DNA of 59,364 bases from CAZOJJ01 sp964580105 (GTDB lineage Bacteria; Bacteroidota; Rhodothermia; Rhodothermales; Rubricoccaceae). The DNA lies in NCBI GenBank assembly GCA_964580105.1, contig CAZOJJ010000016.1:1-59364 (forward strand). The letters are read 5' to 3'. Shown piece after piece: positions 44,837 through 52,410 of this stretch. The translations under genes were made by a program, and so were the position numbers. Every line of letters begins with the position of its first letter. Within the stretch, counting starts at the first letter, position 1. Below the pieces are notes generated by a model, which had not been told where the DNA came from, did no database searches, and saw only the letters and a list, made by a program, of their open reading frames with translations.

Positions 44837-45641
44837 CACCGTCCGCGTCACGTTGCTGGGCACGGGCACGTCCACGGGCATCCCGGTCGTGGGGTGCCGG
44901 TGCCGGGTGTGCACCTCGGACGACCCGCGCGACCGCCGCCTTCGCTGCGCCGCCTACGTCGAGGCGGCCCCCGAGGCCGGGGGGGCCGTCCGCCTCGTCA
45001 TCGACACGGGGCCGGACTTCCGCCAGCAGGCGCTCACCTACGGGGTCGAAGCCGTGGACGCCGTGCTCGTCACGCACCACCACTTCGACCACGTCGTCGG
45101 GCTGGACGATCTGCGGCCCTTCTTCTTCGGCAACCCCCGGCCGATCCCGATCTATGCCTCGCCCGAGACGGCGGCCGTCCTCCGCGAGATGTTCGGCTAC
45201 ATCTTCCGCGACGGCACCTACCCCGGCATCTCGAAGCTCGAACTCCGCGAGGTCGAGACGGGGCCGTTCGTCGTCGAAAGCCGGTACTCCGGTGGCGGGC
45301 GCGTCGAGGTCACGCCCATCCCCGCGATGCACGGCGCGCTGCCCGTCCTGGGCTACCGCGTCGGCCGCTTCGCCTACCTCACCGACGTGAGCGCGATCCC
45401 CGAGGCCTCGATGCCGCTCCTGGAAGGGCTCGACGTGCTCGTCCTCGACGCCCTCCGCCGCGCGCCGCACCCGACGCACCTCTCGCTCGACGAGGCCACG
45501 GCCCTCGCCTGGAAGGTCGGTGCGCGGGAGACGTACTTCGTCCACATGACGCACTCCGTCCTCCACGCCGAGGAGGACGCCGCGCTGCCCGAGGGCATCC
45601 ACCTCGCCTACGACGGACTGGTGGTGATGGTAGATTGCTGA
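44829..45641 (+). CDS. PhnP-like MBL-fold hydrolase
   Basis: The protein has 270 residues and begins LLGTGTSTGIPVVGCRCRVC, the Cys-rich extra zinc site of the PhnP/YycJ-like group. The MBL motif VTHHHFDHVVGLDDLRPFFF follows, with further ligands in PIPAMHGALPVLGYR, YLTDVSAIP and the last His in FVHMTHSV. PhnP is a cyclic phosphate diesterase; related proteins occur near lipoate and nucleotide genes. The exact substrate is unknown. Confidence 0.85.
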   Translation: MNSTVRVTLLGTGTSTGIPVVGCRCRVCTSDDPRDRRLRCAAYVEAAPEAGGAVRLVIDTGPDFRQQALTYGVEAVDAVLVTHHHFDHVVGLDDLRPFFFGNPRPIPIYASPETAAVLREMFGYIFRDGTYPGISKLELREVETGPFVVESRYSGGGRVEVTPIPAMHGALPVLGYRVGRFAYLTDVSAIPEASMPLLEGLDVLVLDALRRAPHPTHLSLDEATALAWKVGARETYFVHMTHSVLHAEEDAALPEGIHLAYDGLVVMVDC

Positions 45642-45665
45642 GGGCCGATGGAGTGAACCCGTCGT

Positions 45666-45875
45666 CCATCGGCCATCCCCCATCGGCCATCCCCCATCGG
45701 CCATCCCCCATCGGCCATCCNNNNNNNNNNNNNNNNNNNNNNNNNNNNNNNNNNNNNNNNNNNNNNNNNNNNNNNNNNNNNNNNNNNNNNNNNNNNNNNN
45801 NNNNNNNNNNNNNNNNNNNNCCATCGGCCATCCCCCATCGGCCATCCCCCATCGGCCATCCCCCATCGGCCATCC
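45666..45875. repeat. 14-bp tandem repeat (ccatcggccatccc) flanking a 100-N gap, ahead of aroQ
   Basis: About four units lie on each side of the gap. Each unit contains gatgg-type complements (atcggccat is palindromic in part), so the array can fold on itself. It fills the whole spacer and ends two bases before the GTG start of aroQ, leaving no room for a normal ribosome-binding site. Confidence 0.93.
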
Positions 45876-45877
45876 GC

Positions 45878-46318
45878 GTGCGCGTCCTCGTCCTCAACGG
45901 CCCCAACCTCAACCTGCTCGGCTCGCGCGAGACGGACGTCTACGGCCTCGTTCGCCTCGGCGACCTGGAGCGCGGGCTGCGCGCGGCGTTCCCGGAGGTG
46001 GCCTTCACCTTCCGCCAGCACAACCACGAGGGCGACCTGATCGACGCGCTCCACGAGGCGGGCGCGGACGGGACGGCGGGCGTCGTGCTCAACCCGGCGG
46101 CCTACGGCCACACGTCCCTCGCCCTGCGCGACGCCATCGCGGCCGTCGGCGTGCCGGTGGTCGAAGTGCATCTCTCGAACGTGTACGCGCGCGAGAGCTT
46201 CCGGCAGACACTCGTCTGTGCGGCCGTCTGCGCGGGCGTGATCACCGGCCTCGGTCCGGCGGGCTACCACCTCGCCGTCCGCTACCTCGTCGAGCACCGC
46301 GCCCGGGCCGATGGATGA
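45878..46318 (+). CDS. aroQ: 3-dehydroquinate dehydratase, type II
   Basis: AroQ dehydrates 3-dehydroquinate in the shikimate pathway. The 146-residue frame shows LVLNGPNLNLLGSRETDVYG (catalytic Tyr), FRQHNHEGDLID, the His in NPAAYGHTSLALRDA and HLSNVYARESFR. GTG 45878 is the best start, giving the conserved beta strand at once; upstream codons are repeat sequence. It overlaps murJ by 8 bp. Confidence 0.93.
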   Translation: MRVLVLNGPNLNLLGSRETDVYGLVRLGDLERGLRAAFPEVAFTFRQHNHEGDLIDALHEAGADGTAGVVLNPAAYGHTSLALRDAIAAVGVPVVEVHLSNVYARESFRQTLVCAAVCAGVITGLGPAGYHLAVRYLVEHRARADG

Positions 46319-48191
46319 CGCCCTCCACCCGGACGACGGGCGGGGGGCCGTGCCCGAGGGCGGCGAGCCCGCGCCCGAGCCGCCCGGCGCCGCCAGCCTC
46401 CCCGACGAAGCCCCGCCGGGCTCCGCCGCCGAGGCCGACGCCGACGTAGGGATGGACGTGGAGGCCGTCGCCGAGGCCGCCGAGGCGGCGCCCCGGTCGA
46501 GCGCGGCGGGGCTCGTGGCGGCGGGCATCTTCCTGAGCCGGATCATGGGGCTCGTGCGCGAGCGCGCCGTGGGCTACTTCTTCGGCCTCGGGCCGCACGC
46601 CGACGTCCTGCTCGTCGCGCTCAAGACGCCCAATTTCCTCCAGAACCTGCTCGGCGAGGGCACCGTCTCGGCGGCGTTCATCCCCCTCTACAGCCGGATG
46701 CTGGAGGAGGGCCGCGAGGAGGACGCCGGCCGCTTCGCGGGCGCCGTGTTCGGGCTGCTCGTCGTGGTGGTGACGGGGGTCGTGACGCTGGGCATCCTGC
46801 TGGCGCGCCCGCTCCTCACGGTCATCCTGGCCGGCTGGCTCGGCGACGCCGAGAAGCTGGCGGCGGGCGAGATCGCCGTCAACCGGTTCGAACTGGCCGT
46901 CGCCACCGTGCGCATCACGTTTCCGATGGCGGGCGTGCTCGTGCTGAGCGCGTGGGCGCTGGGCGTGCTCAACAGCCACCGCCGGTTCTTCCTGCCCTAC
47001 GTCGCGCCGGTGCTGTGGAACGCGGCCATCATCGGCGGGCTGGTCTTCGCGGGCTTCGCCGCCTTCGGCGACCCCACCGAGGTGGGCGCCCTCGACGTGA
47101 TCCCGGCCGACGTCTCGACGCGCCTGCTCTGGGCCGGGCTCGTCGGCGCGCTCGCCGGCGGGGCGCTCCAGTTCCTCGTCCAGCTCCCGACGGCGCTCAC
47201 GCTCATGCGCGGCTTCCGGCCGTCAGTCTCGACGAAGGTGGAAGGCGTGCGGGCGTCGTTCCGCGCGTTCGTGCCGGTCGTCCTCGGGCGCGGGGCGTAC
47301 CAGCTCTCGGGCTACCTCGACACGTTCCTGGCGGGCTTCCTCGCCGCCGGGGCCATCGCCGCGCAGGCGAAGGCGCTCGTGCTCTACATGCTCCCGATCT
47401 CGCTGTTCGGGATGAGCGTGGCAGCGAGCGAGCTGCCCGAACTGAGCCGGATCTCGCGGGACCACCTCCACGCCTTCCTGGAGCGCGTGCGCGCCTCGCT
47501 CGGCCAGATCCTCTACCTCGTCGCGCCGACGGTCGTGGGCTACCTCGCCTTCGGCGTCCTCGTCGTCGGCGCGTTCTTCCGCACGGGCCAGTTCGACCTC
47601 AACGACACCTGGCTGGCCACCTTCGTCCTCGCCGCCTACAGCCTCGGCCTCCTCGCGACGACCTCGACGCGGCTGCTCCAGAACGCGTTCTACGCGCTGC
47701 ACGACACGAAGACGCCCGCGAAGGTGGCCGTCGGCCGCCTCGCCGTGAGCGCGGCCGTGGGCGCGGCGCTGATGCTCGTGCTCGACCGGTTCGCGGTGGA
47801 GGACGTGCTCGGCATCCCGTACGAGGGGCGCCCGCTGCGGCTGGGGGCCGTGGGACTCGCGCTCGGCGCCAGCCTCGGCGCGTGGGTGGAGCTGGTCATC
47901 CTGACGCGGGCGCTGCGCCGGCACGACCCCGGCTTTCGCCTGCCGTGGAAACGCGCGGGCGGCATGGTCGGCACGGCCGTGCTGGCGGCGGCCCCGGCGG
48001 CGCTGCTGCGGTGGGCGCTTCCGGAGGCGTCGCTCCACGTCATCGTGACCGCGGCGCTGGTGGTGGGCGTCTACGGCCTCACCTACCTCGGCCTCGGGCA
48101 CGCCTTCGGCTTCACCGAGGGCGCGGCGTGGACGGGGCGCTTCCTCCGCAGGGTGCGGAGGGGAGGAGGGGCGGAGAGGCGGAACGGATGA
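46311..48191 (+). CDS. murJ: Lipid II flippase MurJ
   Basis: MurJ moves the peptidoglycan precursor lipid II across the inner membrane. The frame has 626 residues with about 14 membrane helices, and the family start AAGIFLSRIMGLVRERAVGYFFG, then KTPNFLQNLLGEGTVSAAFIP. An acidic, Pro-rich extension of some 60 residues precedes the first helix and is unusual. The 3' end (Arg/Gly-rich, ERRNG) forms one arm of the following junction hairpin. The start overlaps aroQ. Confidence 0.93.
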   Translation: MDDALHPDDGRGAVPEGGEPAPEPPGAASLPDEAPPGSAAEADADVGMDVEAVAEAAEAAPRSSAAGLVAAGIFLSRIMGLVRERAVGYFFGLGPHADVLLVALKTPNFLQNLLGEGTVSAAFIPLYSRMLEEGREEDAGRFAGAVFGLLVVVVTGVVTLGILLARPLLTVILAGWLGDAEKLAAGEIAVNRFELAVATVRITFPMAGVLVLSAWALGVLNSHRRFFLPYVAPVLWNAAIIGGLVFAGFAAFGDPTEVGALDVIPADVSTRLLWAGLVGALAGGALQFLVQLPTALTLMRGFRPSVSTKVEGVRASFRAFVPVVLGRGAYQLSGYLDTFLAGFLAAGAIAAQAKALVLYMLPISLFGMSVAASELPELSRISRDHLHAFLERVRASLGQILYLVAPTVVGYLAFGVLVVGAFFRTGQFDLNDTWLATFVLAAYSLGLLATTSTRLLQNAFYALHDTKTPAKVAVGRLAVSAAVGAALMLVLDRFAVEDVLGIPYEGRPLRLGAVGLALGASLGAWVELVILTRALRRHDPGFRLPWKRAGGMVGTAVLAAAPAALLRWALPEASLHVIVTAALVVGVYGLTYLGLGHAFGFTEGAAWTGRFLRRVRRGGGAERRNG

Positions 48192-48252
48192 CGTGGCGAG
48201 GGCCAGCTACGTGGCTATCCTCCACTCCTTCCCGCTTCCGTTCCTCCCCTCC
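48157..48252. repeat. Junction hairpin after murJ overlapping its last codons
   Basis: ggaggggaggagggg...ggcggaacgga (48157-48188) faces tcctccactccttccc...ttcctcccctcc (48218-48252). The outer 11 bases are perfectly complementary (ggaggggagga). The left arm is coding, so the last nine or so residues of MurJ depend on it. Confidence 0.7.
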
Positions 48253-48258
48253 TGAACC

Positions 48259-48765
48259 GTGGCTGGCTACAAAGGGCACCTCGCCGGGGCCACCGTCTTC
48301 TTCGGCCTCTACCTCGCCGGGCTCGTCTTCCTCTTCGCCGTGGACGAGGCCTACCGCCGGTTCTCCGAGTTCGAATTCGTCGTCTACCCGTTCGTGCTGT
48401 TCGGGCTGACGCTGATGTTCGGGTTGTGGCCGGACGTAGACACCAACTCGAAGGGGCAGAACGTGTTCTACGGCCTGTTCTTCCTGGTGGACGTGGCGCT
48501 CATCGCCGCGCGGCACTTCGAGGAGGCGGCCTACCTCGGGCTCTTCTGCATCCTCCCGGCCCTCGGCAAGCACCGGGGCTGGACGCACACCTACTGGGCG
48601 ATGCTGCTGATCCCCTCGCCGCTGGTGATCCTCCCGGCCGTGCTCTTCCCCGAGGCGGCCCCGCTGGCCGGCCTCCCGTTCTACGGCGCGGCCGTCGTGG
48701 GCTACTTCAGCCACCTGTTCATGGACGGGCTGGTGATCCCGTTTCCGGGGCGGAGGCGGCGGTAG
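48259..48765 (+). CDS. YdjM-like membrane-bound metal-dependent hydrolase
   Basis: GTG 48259 gives 168 residues with about four membrane helices. The pattern KGHLAG, LWPDVDTNSKGQ, KHRGWTHTYWAML and SHLFMDG corresponds to the conserved His/Asp residues of the YdjM/DUF457 group, predicted membrane metal hydrolases. The substrate is unknown. It follows murJ after a hairpin spacer. Confidence 0.75.
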   Translation: MAGYKGHLAGATVFFGLYLAGLVFLFAVDEAYRRFSEFEFVVYPFVLFGLTLMFGLWPDVDTNSKGQNVFYGLFFLVDVALIAARHFEEAAYLGLFCILPALGKHRGWTHTYWAMLLIPSPLVILPAVLFPEAAPLAGLPFYGAAVVGYFSHLFMDGLVIPFPGRRRR

Positions 48766-48906
48766 GGGCGGCGTCGGGCATCCTCCGCCAACCCGGCGCA
48801 GCGCTTCGCCCAGGTGCGATCCGAACGGGGGCCAGTCCGTCAGGGCGTCCGGAGGCGGCTCCGTATCTTCGTGCCGCCGGCTCAGTACCGGCCCGCCCCG
48901 CTATCG

Positions 48907-49494
48907 ATGCCCTCCCTCCTCGACCGCCTCTCCCGCCCGTTCCGCGCCCTCGCTCGCCGGCCCGAGGCGCCCCACCTCGCCGCCGCCGCCGACGTGCTGG
49001 CGGAGTGCCCGCTCTTCGCCCGCTTCACGCGGGCGGCGCTGCGGACGGTGGCCGAGACGGTGCACGCGCGGCAGTACGCGCGCGGCGAAACGCTCTATGT
49101 CGAGGGCGATCCGGCCGTCGGGCTCTACGTCGTGCAGGACGGGCTCGTCCGCCTCTCGGCCGAGGACGAGGACGGCAGCGTCGAGGAGATCAGCCGGCAC
49201 GCGCGGGGCAGCGTCCTCGGCGAGACCGCCCTCCTCGGCGACTTCCGCCGCGCCGAGACGGCCCACGCCGTCCGAGACACGGTCGTCCTCGGCCTGTTCC
49301 GTCCGGATCTCCGGACGCTCCTCAAGCGCGAGCCGAAGGTGGGGCTGATGGTGACGGTGGCCGTGGCGCAGCGGCTGGCGGCGCGCGAGGAGGCGCTGCT
49401 CCAGGTGCTTCGCGAGGGCCACCTCCCCGCCCACAAGCTGCTCCACCGGCTCCAGCTCACCGAGGCCACCGACCCCGGCGCGCTGGTGGGGTAA
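48907..49494 (+). CDS. Second stand-alone cyclic-nucleotide-binding domain protein
   Basis: ATG 48907 gives 195 residues. The CNB domain spans about 25-145: AECPLFARFTRAALRTVAETVHAR, then ETLYVEGDPAVGLYVVQDG, then the cassette SVLGETALLGDFRRAETAHAV with the Glu and Arg needed for the nucleotide. A helical end follows, with no DNA-binding domain. It is a paralogue in architecture of the protein at 26532-27098. TATCTTCG at 48864-48871 may be its -7 promoter element. A 12-bp repeat array follows directly. Confidence 0.82.
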   Translation: MPSLLDRLSRPFRALARRPEAPHLAAAADVLAECPLFARFTRAALRTVAETVHARQYARGETLYVEGDPAVGLYVVQDGLVRLSAEDEDGSVEEISRHARGSVLGETALLGDFRRAETAHAVRDTVVLGLFRPDLRTLLKREPKVGLMVTVAVAQRLAAREEALLQVLREGHLPAHKLLHRLQLTEATDPGALVG

Positions 49495-49511
49495 GGCGGC
49501 CGGCGTCGCAC

Positions 49512-49738
49512 GGCGCAGCGGCAGGCGCAGCGGCAGGCGCAGCGGCAGGCGCAGCGGCAGGCGCAGCGGCAGGCGCAGNNNNNNNNNNNNNNNNNNNNNN
49601 NNNNNNNNNNNNNNNNNNNNNNNNNNNNNNNNNNNNNNNNNNNNNNNNNNNNNNNNNNNNNNNNNNNNNNNNNNNNNNGGCGCAGCGGCAGGCGCAGCGG
49701 CAGGCGCAGCGGCAGGCGCAGCGGCAGGCGCAGCGGCA
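49512..49738. repeat. 12-bp tandem repeat (ggcgcagcggca) flanking a 100-N gap, intergenic
   Basis: Five or more units lie on each side of the gap, all exact. The array fills most of the 302-bp spacer between the cNMP-binding protein and rlmD. No gene is seen in the spacer. Confidence 0.93.
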
Positions 49739-49796
49739 CCCCCTTGAAGCTTTGCCCGCGCGGGAACGCCGCGCCCGCTTCCGCTTCCCACGCGCT

Positions 49797-51290
49797 ATGG
49801 CTATTCCTCCCGACACCCTGAACCCCGCCCCCTCCGCCGTCAAGCGCGGCGCGGAGATCGAACTGACGCTGGAGAAGTTCGCCGACCGGGGCAAGAGCCT
49901 CGCCCGCCTCGGCACCGACGGCGGCGACGGCCGCAGCGGCTACGTCGTCTTCGTGGCCGGCGCCGTGCCGGGCGACCGCGTCCGCGCCCGCGTGGTCAAG
50001 CGGAAGAAGGCGTTCGCCGAGGCGCGCCTGCTGGAGGTGCTCGACCCGAGTCCGCTCCGCACCGAGCCGCGTTGCGAGTATTTCGCGGCCTGCGGCGGGT
50101 GCAAGTGGCAGCACGTCCGCTACGACGCCCAGCTGGCGATGAAGCGCGAGGCCGTGGCCGACGCGCTCACGCACGGCGGCGGCTTCGACCTCGCCGCCCT
50201 CGGCGTCGAGGTGCGCCCGACGCTCGGGGCCGACCCCGGCGACGGCTCCGGCGGCGTCTACTTCTACCGCAACAAGATGGAGTTCTCCTTCTCGGCCCAG
50301 CGCTGGCTGACCGACTGGGAGATCGCGGGCGGGGAGACGCTCGACCGGGATTTCGCGCTCGGCCTCCACGTCCCCGGCCGGTTCGACAAGGTGCTCGATT
50401 TGAAGAGGTGCTACCTCCAGTCCGCGTGGAGCGCGCGGCTGGTCAACGGCGTCCGGGCCTTCGCCGGAGAGCACGGGTGGGCGCCGTGGCACGTCCGCGA
50501 GCACACCGGCTTCCTGCGGCACCTCGTCGTCCGCCAGGCGGCCCACACGGACGAGCGGATGGTCAACCTCGTCACGAACGGCCGCAACGACGCGCGCATG
50601 GCGCAGTTCGCCGACTGGCTCCGGGCGGACTTCCCCGAGGTCACCACCTTCGTGAACACCATCCATACCGGCCTCGCGCAGACGGCCTTCGGCGAGGCGA
50701 TGGTCACGGTCTTCGGCCCCGGCGTCATCCGCGACCGCCTCGGGCGGTTCACCTTCGAGATCGCGCCGAACGCGTTCTTCCAGACCAACACCGTCCAGGC
50801 CGAACGCCTCTACGACGTGGCCGTGGACTTCGCCGACCTCAGGCCGACCGACCTCGTCTACGACCTCTACTGCGGCGCGGGGACCCTCTCGCTCTACCTC
50901 GCCGACCGCGCCCGGCACGTCGTGGGCGTGGAGCTGGTCGAGGAGGCCGTCCAGAATGCCCGCGCCAACGCCGAGGCGAACGGGGTCGCGAACGCGACGT
51001 TCGTGGCGGGCGACATGCTCCGGCTGTTCACGCCGGCCTTCGTGGCCGAACACGGGAAGCCCGACGTGGTCGTGGTGGACCCGCCGCGCGCGGGGATGCA
51101 CCCGAAGGTGGTCGAGCAGCTCAAACAGCTCGGGCCGGAGCGGATCGTCTACGTGAGCTGCAACCCGCAGACGCAGGCGCGCGACCTCGCCCTCCTCGGG
51201 GACGGCTACCGCATCGGGGCCGTGCAGCCGGTGGACCTCTTCCCGCACACGCACCACGTGGAGAGCGTGGTGAAGCTGCAAGCGGCGTGA
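49797..51290 (+). CDS. rlmD: 23S rRNA (uracil-C5)-methyltransferase, RlmD/TrmA family
   Basis: The N-terminal TRAM domain (ELTLEKFADRGKSLARLG) is followed by the [4Fe-4S] site Cys93, Cys99, Cys102 (CEYFAACGGCKWQHV) and Cys205. The methyltransferase domain has DLYCGAGTLSLYLA for SAM, the DPPRAGMHPK motif and the catalytic Cys455 in VSCNPQTQARD. The length of 497 residues fits RlmD or RlmC/RumA types; the exact target uridine is inferred. It overlaps the next gene by 4 bp. Confidence 0.88.
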   Translation: MAIPPDTLNPAPSAVKRGAEIELTLEKFADRGKSLARLGTDGGDGRSGYVVFVAGAVPGDRVRARVVKRKKAFAEARLLEVLDPSPLRTEPRCEYFAACGGCKWQHVRYDAQLAMKREAVADALTHGGGFDLAALGVEVRPTLGADPGDGSGGVYFYRNKMEFSFSAQRWLTDWEIAGGETLDRDFALGLHVPGRFDKVLDLKRCYLQSAWSARLVNGVRAFAGEHGWAPWHVREHTGFLRHLVVRQAAHTDERMVNLVTNGRNDARMAQFADWLRADFPEVTTFVNTIHTGLAQTAFGEAMVTVFGPGVIRDRLGRFTFEIAPNAFFQTNTVQAERLYDVAVDFADLRPTDLVYDLYCGAGTLSLYLADRARHVVGVELVEEAVQNARANAEANGVANATFVAGDMLRLFTPAFVAEHGKPDVVVVDPPRAGMHPKVVEQLKQLGPERIVYVSCNPQTQARDLALLGDGYRIGAVQPVDLFPHTHHVESVVKLQAA

Positions 51291-52264
51291 GAGCGTTCGT
51301 CACCGGCGGGACCGGCTTCGTCGGCAGCCACCTCGTCGAGCGGCTGCTGGAAGGCGGCGCAGACGTCCGCGCCCTCGTCCGCTCGGACCCGAAGTGGCTG
51401 GCCGGCCTGCCCGTCGAGGTCGTCCGGGGCGACCTCGGGGACGCCGAGGCGCTGGCCGCTGCGCTGCAGGGCGTGGATCAGGTCTACCACGTCGCCGGGC
51501 TGACGCGGGCGCCGGATCCGGCGGCCCTCCACCGGGCCAACGTGGAAGGCACACTCCGCCTCCTCGAGGCCGCCGAGGCGGCCGGGGTGGAGCGCGTGCT
51601 CGTCACCTCGTCGCTGGCGGCGGTCGGGCCCAGCGGGCCGGAGCCGCACACGGAGGACGCCCCCCACCGGCCCGTCTCGGCCTACGGCCGGAGCAAGGCC
51701 GCGATGGAGCAGCGCCTCGCCGAGCGCGTCGCCGAGCGCGAGGGCGGTCCGGCCGTAACGGTCGTCCGCCCGCCTGCCGTCTACGGCCCCCGTGAGGCCG
51801 ACATCTACACCGTCATCAAGACGGCAGACCGGCAGCGGCTCTTTCCCATCGTCGGCGACCCGCACGCGCCCGCGCTCGACCTCGTCCACGTGCGCGACCT
51901 CGTGGCGGGGATGGTCAAGCTGATGGCGACCGAGACGACGGCCGGGGAGACGTACTTCCTCGGCGGGCGCCCGCACAGCTGGGCCGAGATCCGCGACGGG
52001 GTGCTGGACGCGCTCGGCCACGGCGCACTGACGGTCCGCGTGCCGAAGGCGCTCGTCGGGCCGGTCGGGGCGGCCGTCGAAGGCGTCGGGCGCCTGCTCG
52101 GGCGGTATCCGCCGCTCAACCGCGAGAAGGCGCGCGAGGCGAAGGAGGCCTGGCTCGTGTCGTCGGAGAAGGCGGCCCGGGACGTCGGCTACGCGCCCGA
52201 GGTGGAGCTGGCCGAAGGGCTGCGGGAGACGGTGGCCTGGTACCGCGCCCACGGCTGGCTCTGA
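51287..52264 (+). CDS. NAD-dependent epimerase/dehydratase family protein
   Basis: GTG 51287 (GTGA overlap with rlmD) gives 325 residues. The Rossmann motif VTGGTGFVGSHLVERLL, the NAG-type segment VYHVAGLTR, the catalytic Ser (VTSSLAAVG) and YGRSKAAME (Tyr-x3-Lys) identify an extended short-chain dehydrogenase. The length and DLVHVRDLVAGMVKLM are typical of dihydroflavonol-reductase-like or 3-beta-HSD-like members, and the substrate is unknown. Confidence 0.85.
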   Translation: MRAFVTGGTGFVGSHLVERLLEGGADVRALVRSDPKWLAGLPVEVVRGDLGDAEALAAALQGVDQVYHVAGLTRAPDPAALHRANVEGTLRLLEAAEAAGVERVLVTSSLAAVGPSGPEPHTEDAPHRPVSAYGRSKAAMEQRLAERVAEREGGPAVTVVRPPAVYGPREADIYTVIKTADRQRLFPIVGDPHAPALDLVHVRDLVAGMVKLMATETTAGETYFLGGRPHSWAEIRDGVLDALGHGALTVRVPKALVGPVGAAVEGVGRLLGRYPPLNREKAREAKEAWLVSSEKAARDVGYAPEVELAEGLRETVAWYRAHGWL

Positions 52265-52265
52265 G

Positions 52266-52321
52266 CAGGGGGCGAGGGACGGAAGGACGTCTATACCCTC
52301 GCTCGTTCACCCCTCGCTCCC
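52266..52321. repeat. Junction hairpin between the epimerase and the fused oxoglutarate dehydrogenase gene
   Basis: gggggcgagggacgga pairs imperfectly with tcgttcacccctcgctccc. gattc/gaatc at 52336-52350 forms a second small stem. TACCTTCG at 52370-52377 may be the -7 element for the next gene, 33 bases before its GTG start. Confidence 0.6.
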
Positions 52322-52410
52322 GGGCAAGATTCCCCGATTCCTTCCGAATCCCCGGTTGGGGCGGCGCGTTACCTTCGCGCACGGCTTTTCACGTCTACCC
52401 CGCCTCCGTC

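Noticed and set aside
40861..49738. N-flanking arrays as CRISPR loci
   Set aside because: The repeats are contiguous without spacers and the units are only 11-14 bp.
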